Positions 6,888 through 15,312 of a DNA stretch of 64,000 nucleotides are shown here, one piece after another. Position 1 is the first letter of the stretch. Every line of letters starts with the position of its first letter. A program made the position numbers and the translations under genes. The notes under the pieces were generated by a model. That model was not told the DNA's origin, did no database searches, and worked only from the letters and a program-made list of their open reading frames with translations. Origin of the DNA: Paraburkholderia atlantica (GTDB taxonomy: Bacteria; Pseudomonadota; Gammaproteobacteria; Burkholderiales; Burkholderiaceae); assembly GCF_009362785.1 (NCBI RefSeq), contig NZ_WHNQ01000034.1, forward strand, positions 1 through 64,000, written 5' to 3'.

Positions 6888-9170
6888 TTGAAACAGCAGC
6901 CAGAAGCCCTCGGCGGGCTGACCCACTCGGGCGGCGTCGATCATCGCGATCCCGAGCAGGACGGCGTCTTCATCCCGACGGAAAACCTCAACGTCGCGAG
7001 CGCCACGCAGCACGTGCTCAAGTCGGGCGACACCTTCATCGTCAACGATCCGCTCGGCGATATCACCGGCCACGACGACGGCCTGTTCGTCAACGACACG
7101 CGCGTGATGTCGCAACTGCGCCTGACCTTCGGCGGCCGCGCGCCGTCGCTGCTGTCGGGCAGCGTCAGCAGCGACAACGCCACGTTTACCGCGCATCTGA
7201 CCAACCGCCCGCTGCCGCCGCTCGGTGGCGACAGCACGCCCGAAGGCGTGATCCACGTCCAGCGTGTGCGCGTGCTGTCGGGCACCGTGCTCAACGAGGC
7301 GATCGAGCTCACGAATTACGGCACGCGTGATGCGACCGTGCCGCTGTCGATTTCGTTTTCCAGCGATTTCCGCGACATGTTCGAAGTGCGCGGCCTGAAG
7401 CGCGACAAGCAGGGTCGCGTGCAGCCCGCGCGTGTCGAGAATCAGGAGGTGCTGCTCGGCTATGTCGGTCTCGACGACGTCGCGCGCAACGTGCAGATCG
7501 CGTTCTCGCCGCAGCCGGACAAGCTGTTCGCCGACCGCGCCGACTACACCGTCACGCTGCCCGCGCAGGCGTGCGTGTCGATCTACCTGTCGGTGGCCGT
7601 GCACGTGGTTCCGATGACCAGCAAGCCAGGCGCCGACGTGTCGCAGCCGGTGCACGCGCTGAGCGAAGCGCATATGTCGCAGATCGACGCGGAACGCCCG
7701 CGCGTCGGCCGTGCGGCGGTACGCGCGGCCCTGGTGGATGCCCATCTGGTGATGCGCGAGCGGCGCCGCGCGAGCGCGCGCGTGCGTTCGAGCAACCCGC
7801 TGTTCAACGCATGGATCGACCGCTCGTTCGCCGACCTCGAACTGCTGACCACGGATCTCGCGACCGGCCCGTACCCGTATGCGGGCATCCCATGGTTTTC
7901 GACCCCGTTCGGCCGCGACGCGGTGATCACGTCGCTGCAAACGCTGTGGCTGCAGCCGCATCTCGCGGCTGGCGTGCTGCGCTTTCTCGCCGAGCATCAG
8001 GCGCGCGAGAACTCGCCGTTTCGCGACGCCGCGCCGGGCAAGATCATGCACGAGATGCGCAAGGGCGAAATGGCCGCGGCCGGCGAAGTGCCGTTCGCGC
8101 TGTACTACGGCGGGGTCGACACCACGCCGCTGTTCATCGTGCTGGCCGGCGCCTATGCGGCCCGCACCGGCGACGTCTCGTTGATCGACGAGTTGTGGCC
8201 CGCGCTCGAACGCGCGGCGCAGTGGGTCGCAGGCGTGTGCGACAAGAACCGGTACGGACTGCTCGACTACCAGCGCGAATCGGATGGCGGGCTCGCGAAT
8301 CAGGGCTGGAAAGATAGTCACGACTCGGTGTTTCATGCGGACGGGCGCTTCCCCGACGGCCCGATCGCGCTCGTCGAAGTGCAGGCCTATGCGAGCGCCG
8401 CGTTCGATACGATGGCGCGCTTCGCGAAGCTGCGCGGTCTGCGTGACGCGGCCGCGCAGTATGCGGAGCGCGCGAAGAAGATCCGTCGCTGCGTCGAAGA
8501 AAAGTACTGGATGGATGAGGTCGGCTTTTACGGCATCGCGCTCGACGGTCATGGCGAGCTGTGTCGCGTGATGGCATCGAACGCGGGGCATCTGCTGGCG
8601 TTCGGCCTGCCCACGCGCGAGCGCGGCGAAGCGTTGGTGCGCGCGCTCGACTCGACGCTGTTCCACACCGGCTGGGGCGTGCGCACGCTGGCGGCGAGCC
8701 AGGCGCGCTTCAATCCGATGGCGTATCACAACGGCTCGGTTTGGCCGCATGACAACGCGCTATGCGCGCGCGGGCTGTCGCGCTACGGCGCCAAGGCGTC
8801 GGCCGTGAAACTGCTGCAGGCGCTGTTCGAGGCCGCGGTCAATTTCGACATGCGCTTGCCGGAACTGTTCTGCGGCTTCCCGCGCCGCCGCGGCGAGCCG
8901 CCCACGGCCTATCCGGTCGCATGTTTGCCGCAGGCATGGGCGGCGGGCTCGCCGTTCATGATGCTCGAGTCGTGTCTGGGCATCACGATCGACGCCGAGC
9001 GCCGCGAAGTGCTGATCGAACAGCCGATGCTGCCAGAAGGTATCGACTGGCTCGAAGTCAGCGATCTGCGGGTCGGGGATGCGTCGGTGTCGATCACGTT
9101 CCGCCGGATCGGCGAGAAGGTGGTGGCGTCGGCGGAGCAGGGCGATGTGAGGGTGGTGGCGCTGCTTTGA
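6888..9170 (+). CDS. Amylo-alpha-1,6-glucosidase / glycogen-debranching-type GH
   Basis: 760 residues from a TTG start at 6888, chosen because AGGAG lies 5 bp upstream; longer open frames lack a ribosome site. The N-terminal part (about 40-230, GDTFIVNDPLGDI, HDDGLFVNDTRVMS) is the GDE_N_bis domain. The C-terminal (alpha/alpha)6 barrel carries GRDAVITSLQTLWLQPH near 342, GGLANQGWKDSHDSV near 466 and NGSVWPHDNALCARGL near 615, typical of the GDE_C family. It likely hydrolyses alpha-1,6 branches in glycogen-like or stored oligosaccharides in the cytoplasm. The downstream DUF429 gene overlaps it by 3 bases, so they share a transcript. Confidence 0.88.
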   Translation: MKQQPEALGGLTHSGGVDHRDPEQDGVFIPTENLNVASATQHVLKSGDTFIVNDPLGDITGHDDGLFVNDTRVMSQLRLTFGGRAPSLLSGSVSSDNATFTAHLTNRPLPPLGGDSTPEGVIHVQRVRVLSGTVLNEAIELTNYGTRDATVPLSISFSSDFRDMFEVRGLKRDKQGRVQPARVENQEVLLGYVGLDDVARNVQIAFSPQPDKLFADRADYTVTLPAQACVSIYLSVAVHVVPMTSKPGADVSQPVHALSEAHMSQIDAERPRVGRAAVRAALVDAHLVMRERRRASARVRSSNPLFNAWIDRSFADLELLTTDLATGPYPYAGIPWFSTPFGRDAVITSLQTLWLQPHLAAGVLRFLAEHQARENSPFRDAAPGKIMHEMRKGEMAAAGEVPFALYYGGVDTTPLFIVLAGAYAARTGDVSLIDELWPALERAAQWVAGVCDKNRYGLLDYQRESDGGLANQGWKDSHDSVFHADGRFPDGPIALVEVQAYASAAFDTMARFAKLRGLRDAAAQYAERAKKIRRCVEEKYWMDEVGFYGIALDGHGELCRVMASNAGHLLAFGLPTRERGEALVRALDSTLFHTGWGVRTLAASQARFNPMAYHNGSVWPHDNALCARGLSRYGAKASAVKLLQALFEAAVNFDMRLPELFCGFPRRRGEPPTAYPVACLPQAWAAGSPFMMLESCLGITIDAERREVLIEQPMLPEGIDWLEVSDLRVGDASVSITFRRIGEKVVASAEQGDVRVVALL

Positions 9171-9793
9171 CGCCGCCGACGGTAGCGGGCATCGATATTG
9201 GCGGGGACCGCAAGGGCAACCATCTGGTCATCCTGCGCGGCACCCGGATGCTGTGCAAACTCGGCAACGCGAGCCCCGAACAGATGCTCGAGCGGTGCCG
9301 CGCGCACGAGGTGGCGGCGGTGGGCATCGATGCGCCCTGTCGTTGGCGAACGGGCGCCGCGGGAAGGCTGGCCGAGAAGGCACTCGCGCGGCAGCGCATC
9401 TTTTCGTTCGCGACACCGGCTCGCGAACTGGCGGCGGCCAGCAAAAGCGGCTTCTATGGATGGATGTTCAACGGCGAGCGCATCTACGACGCATTCGCCG
9501 CGCACTTTGCGCTGTTCGGCGGCGGTGAAAAAGTCACGGATCGCGTGTGCTTCGAAACGTTTCCTCACGCGATCACGTGCGCTTTTCTCGGCACGGACGT
9601 CGCGTCCGCGAAACAAAAAGGCCCGCAGCGCCGGGCGATTCTCGAACGGGAAGGCATCGCGACAGCGCCGCTGACATCGATCGACGATGTCGACGCGGCG
9701 CTATGCGCGTTGGCGGCACGTTATCTGCTGGAAGGCAGAGTCGATACATACGGTGACGAGTCGGGCGGATTCATCGTGGTGCCTCGACTTTGA
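9167..9793 (+). CDS. DUF429 family protein
   Basis: 208 residues. The start is a TTG that overlaps the stop codon of the upstream gene (TTGA). An RNase H-like fold is suggested by the opening VAGIDIGGDRKGNHLVIL, with an acidic residue after the first strand, and by later conserved stretches VGIDAPCRWR, CFETFPHAITCAF and DDVDAALCALAARY. DUF429 proteins are conserved but poorly characterised; nuclease-like activity has been proposed from the fold only. Tight coupling to the debranching enzyme is the main context clue, but no functional link is evident. Confidence 0.8.
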   Translation: MTPPTVAGIDIGGDRKGNHLVILRGTRMLCKLGNASPEQMLERCRAHEVAAVGIDAPCRWRTGAAGRLAEKALARQRIFSFATPARELAAASKSGFYGWMFNGERIYDAFAAHFALFGGGEKVTDRVCFETFPHAITCAFLGTDVASAKQKGPQRRAILEREGIATAPLTSIDDVDAALCALAARYLLEGRVDTYGDESGGFIVVPRL

Positions 9794-9815
9794 CGCTCAC
9801 ATTCTCGGAGGACGG

Positions 9816-10472
9816 GTGCACTTGGCACGACGTATTGGAGTATTGCTGCTATCCCTGGCGGCGTTGGGTTCGACCGCGGCGTCGGCGAACGACATTCAGT
9901 GTGCAACCACACAGCAACCCGCTGAGCGCGTCATTTGCGATCACGCGATCCTGAACAACGAATACGACGACATCTTCGCGCAGCAACAGGCACTGCTCGG
10001 CAGCGGCAAACTGTCGTCCGCGCAACTGGCGCAGTGGCGGCACGCGCGCAACGCCTGTATCGATGTGCACTGCGTGGATGGCGTGTTCGATAAGTGGAAG
10101 ACGATGGCGCGCTCGCTCGAAGCGGGTCCTCAGGCGTCCGCGTCGGTCGTGGCGCCTTCGGAAACCGCGATGGCGCCTGTCGGACCCCATCCGGAAGCGC
10201 CTGCTGTCGCGTCCGCGCCTGAAGTGTCGCAGGCGTCCCAGGCCTTGCCGACATCGGAGGCTTCTCTGGTGCGTCAAGGCAGTGCCGCCGGTGTAGCGCT
10301 TCCGCAGCCGGTCGCGCCAGAGGCTTCCGCGCCGCTGGCTGCCTCGGCGGCGCCCGGTGCAACCACCAGCATGACCGGCATGGCCGGACTGGGTGGCGGC
10401 CTGATCGTGATCCTGCTCGTCGCGCTCGGAGCTGGCTTGTTCTTCGCGCTTCGGAACCGGAGGAGAGCTTGA
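9816..10472 (+). CDS. LprI-like exported protein with C-terminal membrane anchor
   Basis: 218 residues from GTG 9816, preceded by GGAGG (9807-9811); a TTG six bases later is also possible. It has a signal peptide (RRIGVLLLSLAALGSTAASA), then a DUF1311/LprI-like domain of about 75 residues with paired cysteines (IQCATTQQPAERVICDH, ACIDVHCVDG). A Pro/Ala/Ser-rich linker follows, then one transmembrane helix (GGLIVILLVALGAGLFFAL) and a basic tail. It is thus probably anchored in the inner membrane with the inhibitor-like domain in the periplasm. A role against lysozymes is possible by analogy with the family. Confidence 0.75.
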   Translation: MHLARRIGVLLLSLAALGSTAASANDIQCATTQQPAERVICDHAILNNEYDDIFAQQQALLGSGKLSSAQLAQWRHARNACIDVHCVDGVFDKWKTMARSLEAGPQASASVVAPSETAMAPVGPHPEAPAVASAPEVSQASQALPTSEASLVRQGSAAGVALPQPVAPEASAPLAASAAPGATTSMTGMAGLGGGLIVILLVALGAGLFFALRNRRRA

Positions 10473-10477
10473 GCCGA

Positions 10478-11485
10478 TTATCGGACGAGGAAGCCGTACG
10501 TTAGCGGGTCACGCTCGTCCACGATCCAGGTTGCGAAGCCGTAAACGTAGGCGTTGCCCTCGACCTCGGGGATGACCGCCTTGAAGTCGCCGACGGTCGT
10601 CTCGCTGAGTACACGCCCCTTGAAGACCGTGCCGATGATGGACTCGTTGACGAGCGTCTCGTTCATGGCCAGTTCGCCGCGCAGATAGAGTTGCGCGACG
10701 CGTCCGCCGGTCCCTGAGCCGGTGGGCGAACGGTCCACTTCACGGTCGGCGAACACGCAACAGTTGGCTTGCGTCGAGCCTTCGTGCCGTGGCGCGTTGG
10801 CAATGATGGTCCCGTAGATGTGATTGATTTCCGGGATGTCCGGATGCTCGACCGGGTACGCGTCGTTTGCAGCTTTTTTGACCTCGGCGCCAAACTTGAT
10901 GAGTTCCTCGACAGAAGACTCGCGGACTGGAAGACCGTGCGGCGCACCGTCCGTATAGAAGTAGAAGGCACCACCGAAGGCGATGTCACCCTTGACGGTG
11001 CCAAACGACGGCGTCTGAACCGTGACATCCCGCTTCCAGATGAACGACGGAACGTTCACGAAACGTACGTTGCCGGCGTGTTCGCCATCCCATTGCACGA
11101 AGGCCTCGATGAAACCACACGGAGCGTCGATGCCAACGCGCGTCTGCGGAATCTGGCGCTGAACCCAGCCCAACTCGACCGCCGCGGTGGACAACGCGAT
11201 AACGCCGTGTCCGCAGTGGTCGCTATAACCCTCGTTGTGGACGAAGATGATCCCGAAGTCTGCCGTGGGAGTAACGGGTTCGGTCAGGTATCCGCCGTAC
11301 ATGTCCGCATGACCACGCGGTTCCAACATCAGTGCGGTGCGAATGTCGTCGGCGTTCTCTTTCAGCCACGCGCGACGCTTGACGATGGTGTCGCCGGGAA
11401 CACGAGGCAGGCCGCTCGTAACGATACGGAACGCTTCGCCGCCGGTATGAACCTCGACCGTCGAAATAGTGCGAGTGATTTTCAT
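10478..11485 (-). CDS. trans-3-hydroxy-L-proline dehydratase (proline racemase family)
   Basis: 335 residues, the usual length of the proline racemase family. The first catalytic position is Cys (SDHCGHGVIAL) but the second is Thr (DRSPTGSGTGG) where racemases and 4-hydroxyproline epimerases have Cys. The Cys/Thr pair is the hallmark of trans-3-hydroxy-L-proline dehydratases, which make delta1-pyrroline-2-carboxylate. It follows a LivK-type binding protein on the same strand with 29 bp between, so the pair may import and degrade hydroxyproline or a related amino acid. The specific substrate is inferred from this residue pattern only. Confidence 0.8.
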   Translation of the reverse strand: MKITRTISTVEVHTGGEAFRIVTSGLPRVPGDTIVKRRAWLKENADDIRTALMLEPRGHADMYGGYLTEPVTPTADFGIIFVHNEGYSDHCGHGVIALSTAAVELGWVQRQIPQTRVGIDAPCGFIEAFVQWDGEHAGNVRFVNVPSFIWKRDVTVQTPSFGTVKGDIAFGGAFYFYTDGAPHGLPVRESSVEELIKFGAEVKKAANDAYPVEHPDIPEINHIYGTIIANAPRHEGSTQANCCVFADREVDRSPTGSGTGGRVAQLYLRGELAMNETLVNESIIGTVFKGRVLSETTVGDFKAVIPEVEGNAYVYGFATWIVDERDPLTYGFLVR

Positions 11486-11514
11486 GGCCGTGTAGGGGGT
11501 GACTCGATTGAACG

Positions 11515-12636
11515 TTACTGCCCGTACGGCACCGGAAGGCCGTTTCTGATCACATAGACGGTCGTGGGTGCGCCCTTCAGATCGCCGTTTTCATCGAACG
11601 AGTAGGTGCCTGCTACGCCCTTATAGTTGGTCTGTGCCAACTGGGCGGTGAGCTTTGCCTTGTCGGTCGTGGTGCCCGCTTTGACCATCGCATCGGCGAG
11701 CAGCTTTACACCGTCGTAATAGCTGACCGCATAGACCTGCGTGTCGGTGTTGAAGGCGGCTTTGTATTTCTGCAGAAACTCACGGCCGGCTGGGGTTTTG
11801 TCGAGCGCAATGCCGCCCTGGGCGCAATACACGATGGAGGCCGCGTCACCGGCGACCTTACCCATGTCGGCCGAGCAAATGCCATCGCCGCCAAGCAGCT
11901 TGGCACGCAGTCCGCGTGCGCGCATCTGCCTGGCCATCGGCGCGCCTTGAGCAGCGTATCCGCCAAAGAAGACGACATCCGGATTTTTGGCCTTGATGCT
12001 GGTCAGAATGCCGAGGAAGTCAGTCGCCGACGAGTTCGTGAACTGTTGGTCCACGATCTGAATTCCGTTTGCCTTGGCCTCTTTGATGAACTGCTCGGCC
12101 ACGCCCTGCCCGTAGGCCGTGCGATCGTCGATCACCGCGGCGGTCTTGGCCTTCAATGTCTTGGCCGCAAACTGGCCCATCGTCCCGCCGAGCTGCTCGT
12201 CGCTCGCGCCGATACGGAAGATGTTCTTGAAGCCTTGCTTCGTCAGCGCCGGATTGGACGCAACCGGCAGCATCGGCACGCCGCCCGTGTTATAGACGCG
12301 CGACGCCGGAATCGCCACACCCGAGTTGTACGGACCCAGCACGGCGATCACGCCGCTGTCGACGAGTTTCTGCGCGACTTGAACGCCGATCTTCGGGTCT
12401 GCCTGGTCGTCTTCGGAGTCCAGTTTGAACGTTACCTTCTGGCCAGCTACCGTGACACCGCTCTTGTTGAGTTCGTCGATAGCGAGGCGGGCGCCGTTCT
12501 CGTTGTCCTTTCCGTTCGGCGCCTGCGGGCCCGTGAGCGGAGCGGAGTGACCGAGGGCGACCACCGATTGAGCGTTGACGGATGCGGACATGCCGGCGGC
12601 TGTTAGGACAGCCATTGCCATGACGACGGGTCGCAT
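11515..12636 (-). CDS. Branched-chain amino acid-type ABC transporter substrate-binding protein
   Basis: 373 residues. The start ATG at 12636 has GGAG upstream and begins a clean signal peptide (MRPVVMAMAVLTAAGMSASVNA). The mature part is a Peripla_BP_6/LivK fold: VVALGHSAPLTGPQAPNGKD, LDSEDDQADPKIGVQVAQKL, VIAVLGPYNSGVAIPAS and VYAVSYYDGVKLLADAM. It works in the periplasm and needs membrane and ATPase partners that are not in this window. It is first in a two-gene unit with the hydroxyproline dehydratase, so the ligand may be an imino acid. Confidence 0.9.
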   Translation of the reverse strand: MRPVVMAMAVLTAAGMSASVNAQSVVALGHSAPLTGPQAPNGKDNENGARLAIDELNKSGVTVAGQKVTFKLDSEDDQADPKIGVQVAQKLVDSGVIAVLGPYNSGVAIPASRVYNTGGVPMLPVASNPALTKQGFKNIFRIGASDEQLGGTMGQFAAKTLKAKTAAVIDDRTAYGQGVAEQFIKEAKANGIQIVDQQFTNSSATDFLGILTSIKAKNPDVVFFGGYAAQGAPMARQMRARGLRAKLLGGDGICSADMGKVAGDAASIVYCAQGGIALDKTPAGREFLQKYKAAFNTDTQVYAVSYYDGVKLLADAMVKAGTTTDKAKLTAQLAQTNYKGVAGTYSFDENGDLKGAPTTVYVIRNGLPVPYGQ

Positions 12637-12840
12637 AAAGTCTCCAGGTGTTGGACCGGGGGTGACCAGATTAGCTCCGCTTCGTCGTCGGATCGCATTC
12701 GGGAAAACGCCAGGGTTGGTGAGCCAATGCGAGCGGACAACGGAAGTGAAGCTGTCGCTTCGCTGCTGCATTAAAGTTCTGATTGCGGCGGTTGCTCAAT
12801 CCATTGTGGTCTTCATCATGGACATCTAACAGGAGGAGTC

Positions 12841-13563
12841 GTGAAACTGACCGATTTCGATGCACTGACTTTTGACTGCTACGGCACCTTGATCGACTGG
12901 GAGAGTGGCATCTTCGAAGCCCTGAAGCCTCTGCTGGAGCGAGCCAGCACGCCGCTCACGCGTGACCAGGTGCTGGAAGCCCACGCTCGCCACGAGTCGT
13001 CGCAGCAGAAATTCACGCCCGCGAAGCGCTATCAGGAACTGCTGTCCATCGTGTATAAGCGCATGGCAGAGGAGTGGGGCCTGCCCTCTACCCACGAAGA
13101 ATGCGTGGCGTACGGCCGATCGATCAGAAACTGGCCGGCATTCCCCGATTCTGCAGCCGCGCTGCAATATCTGAAGCTGCACTACAAGCTGATCATCCTG
13201 TCGAACGTCGACAACGAAAGTTTCGCCCACAGCAACACCAGGCTGCAGGTTCAGTTCGACGCGATCATCACGGCGGAGGACGTCGGCTCCTACAAGCCGT
13301 CGCCGCGCAACTTCGAGTACATGCTTCAGAAGCTCGATCAGCGGGGCATCAGGAAGGCAAAAATCCTTCATACGGCAGAAAGTCTTTTCCATGACCACAA
13401 GCCCGCGAACGAGTTCGGGCTGGCGTCGTGCTGGATTTACCGGCGTCATTCGCAGCCGGGCTTTGGCGCGACGATGGACCCGGGCTCGCAGCCGAACATC
13501 GACTTCCGCTTCAACAGCATGGCTGACTTCGTCGACGCCCATCGTGAAGTGCTGGTGAAGTGA
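12841..13563 (+). CDS. HAD-IA hydrolase, haloacid dehalogenase type II
   Basis: 240 residues from a GTG start with a strong AGGAGG site (12830-12837). The nucleophile Asp12 lies in TFDCYGTLIDWE, the Ser/Asn motif II in LIILSNVDNESF, and the Lys of motif III in VGSYKPSPRNF. The sequence fits the type II haloacid dehalogenase group, which hydrolyses 2-haloacids, although many such annotations are actually generic phosphatase-like enzymes. It is divergent from the LivK-type gene. A truncated SDR gene follows in the same frame directly after its stop codon, so a larger operon was probably lost here. Confidence 0.88.
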   Translation: MKLTDFDALTFDCYGTLIDWESGIFEALKPLLERASTPLTRDQVLEAHARHESSQQKFTPAKRYQELLSIVYKRMAEEWGLPSTHEECVAYGRSIRNWPAFPDSAAALQYLKLHYKLIILSNVDNESFAHSNTRLQVQFDAIITAEDVGSYKPSPRNFEYMLQKLDQRGIRKAKILHTAESLFHDHKPANEFGLASCWIYRRHSQPGFGATMDPGSQPNIDFRFNSMADFVDAHREVLVK

Positions 13564-14054
13564 GTTGATGGGTCGCAAACATCGATCAACGACCAGTTCG
13601 CGCTCAATTTCACGGGTCTGTTGCTGACCATTCAGAAGGCGGCGCCACTCATCCCCCACGGCGGAAGCATCGTCGCCACCACGTCGTTCCTGAATGCGGT
13701 CGGTACACCCGGGCTGTCGATCTCGTCGGCCACCAAGGCAGCGATTCGCTCGCTGGTCCGCTCACTCGGTGCGGAGCTCCACCGCGCGGTATTCGCGTCA
13801 ACGCAGTCAGCCCGGGGCCGATTGCCACGCCGTTTCATACGAAGCTCGGTCTGTCGGATGGCCAGCTGTCGGAAACGGCCGCTGCTATCCAGGCATCGGT
13901 GCTGCTCAAGCGCTTCGGCGAGGCCACGGAAATCGCGAAGGCCGTCCTGTTCCTGGCGAGCGACGACTCCTCATTCACAACCGGCGCCGAATTCGTGGTG
14001 GATGGCGGCCTGTCGGATGCGTCGACAATCCCGGGTCACTTCAGGGTCACGTAA
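13564..14054 (+). pseudogene. SDR-family oxidoreductase, truncated and frameshifted
   Basis: Only the C-terminal two thirds of a short-chain dehydrogenase remain. The Rossmann nucleotide-binding N-terminus is missing. The readable part runs from INDQFALNFTGLLLTIQKA through the active-site region (GSIVATTSF, where the Tyr of YxxxK is replaced: SISSATKAA). Near 13779 the frame breaks: GAEL continues one frame over as PPRGIRVNAVSPGPIATPF and on to FVVDGGLSDAS, ending at TAA 14054. A single missing base explains the shift. Truncation plus frameshift marks it as dead. Confidence 0.85.
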
Positions 14055-14078
14055 GGGCATCAGAGCGTCTTCGCACCG

Positions 14079-14115
14079 TTGAAACACTGCTACCCGGTGG
14101 TAACATTTGTTGTCA
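14079..14115 (+). promoter_or_regulatory. Candidate promoter and RpiR operator of the 14146 gene
   Basis: TTGAAA (14079-14084) and TAACAT (14101-14106) are spaced 16 bp. The operator AACATTTGTTGTCA (14102-14115) covers the -10. It is the exact inverse complement of a site upstream of the aminotransferase (15051-15064). This points to autoregulation by the RpiR protein encoded next. Confidence 0.6.
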
Positions 14116-14145
14116 TCTCTCACGCCCGGCGCCGCGCCACCCAAC

Positions 14146-15000
14146 ATGCCAGACAGCTTCGATCAGCTCGTCGCCCTGATTCGGGCACGCTTCCCCGAAC
14201 TGAGCCCGCAGTTCCAGATGGGAGCGGGCTTCCTGCTCGATCATCCCGACGAGGTCGCGGTGTCGTCGATGCGCAAGGTGGCCGAGCGCGCGCAGGTGCA
14301 GCCGGCGTCGCTGGTGCGGCTGTCGCAGCAACTGGGTTTCCCCGGCTGGAACGAATTGCGCGATCTGTTCGTCGCGCGCGTGCGCACGCGGCCCGAGCCG
14401 CTGACGAGCCGGGCGCGCTCGATGGTCAAATCGAAAGATGCGCTCGCGAACGACCTGCTCGTCGCGCAGCAGCACAATCTCGAAACGACCGCTGCGCATA
14501 ACGGCCGCGTGATCGTCGAGGCCGCGCGGGTGTTGCGGCGCGCGCCGCACGTGCACGTGGCGGGCTTCCGCTCGTGTTACCCGGTGGCGTTCGGCCTCGT
14601 CTATGGCTACCGGCTGTTTCGTCCGTCGGTGTCGCTGCTCAACGGCGAGGCCGGCACGCTCGAAATGCAGCTGCGCACGATCGAGCGCGACAGCGCGACC
14701 ATCGTCATCAGTTTCGCGCCGTATTCGGTCGAAGCCGCGCGTGTCGCCGAGGCCGCGCTCGAAAAAGGCAGCAAGCTGATCGCCATCACCGACAGCGCTG
14801 TGTCGCCGATCGCACTGAACGCCGACAAGGTGCTGACCTTCTCGCACGAAAGCCCGTCGTTCTTTCCGTCGCTGGTGGCCGCCACCGCGATCAGCGAAGC
14901 GCTGGTCGCACATCTGCTCGCGCTCGAAGGCGCGGATGCGCTCGAGCAGCTCGCGCTCGCCGAACAATCGTTGCACGCGAAGGGCGCGTACGTGCCTTGA
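14146..15000 (+). CDS. MurR/RpiR family transcriptional regulator
   Basis: About 284 residues from ATG 14146 (a TTG at 14107 lies within the operator and is unlikely). The N-terminal HTH_6 domain (about 1-80) has the pattern SSMRKVAERAQVQPASLVRLSQQLGF. The C-terminal SIS sugar-binding-type domain (about 110-280) has HVHVAGFRSCYPVAFG, ATIVISFAPYSVEA and GSKLIAITDS. Regulators of this class sense phosphosugars or amino-compound metabolites. Matching inverted operator sites in its own leader and in front of the following aminotransferase operon make that operon its likely target. Confidence 0.9.
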   Translation: MPDSFDQLVALIRARFPELSPQFQMGAGFLLDHPDEVAVSSMRKVAERAQVQPASLVRLSQQLGFPGWNELRDLFVARVRTRPEPLTSRARSMVKSKDALANDLLVAQQHNLETTAAHNGRVIVEAARVLRRAPHVHVAGFRSCYPVAFGLVYGYRLFRPSVSLLNGEAGTLEMQLRTIERDSATIVISFAPYSVEAARVAEAALEKGSKLIAITDSAVSPIALNADKVLTFSHESPSFFPSLVAATAISEALVAHLLALEGADALEQLALAEQSLHAKGAYVP

Positions 15001-15049
15001 ACGATGGCGTGACGCACGCCACGCTGCAGCTGGCGTCGTTCAACAACGT

Positions 15050-15079
15050 TTGACAACAAATGTTGTATAGGCGTATAAA
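15050..15079 (+). promoter_or_regulatory. Sigma-70 promoter with RpiR operator before the aminotransferase operon
   Basis: TTGACA (15050-15055), an 18-bp spacer and TATAAA (15074-15079) form a good promoter. The palindrome ACAACAAATGTTGT (15053-15066, arms ACAACA/TGTTGT) overlaps the -35 and spacer. A 14-base inverse copy of the site lies in front of the RpiR gene. Binding here would block RNA polymerase. Confidence 0.7.
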
Positions 15080-15312
15080 TACGTACCGATTGTTGAATAT
15101 CGGTGCGGCCCGTGGCGTCGATGCAGCGACGATCCGCACGATTCCGACGACGAAAACACCTGAGCGCCCGCGCCGTTCGACACCGGCAGTGCGGGCGTGT
15201 CGATGAAGGCGTATCGCCAGCGGCAATGCGTGTTCAACACTTGCATCGCGCGCGCGACGCCCGAGCCGGCCCGCGCTTCAGTCCGCACCTCCATCAGCAG
15301 GAGCTGAACATC
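15080..15312 (+). other. Long leader of the aminotransferase transcript
   Basis: About 230 bp between the predicted promoter and the aminotransferase start. I see no convincing small gene or riboswitch. An AGGAG ribosome site (15299-15303) precedes the ATG at 15313. Confidence 0.4.

Noticed and set aside
6738..8750. A long open frame antisense to the debranching-type glucosidase
   Set aside because: It is Arg/Ala/His-rich with no domain, and mirrors the GC-rich codon bias of the sense gene.
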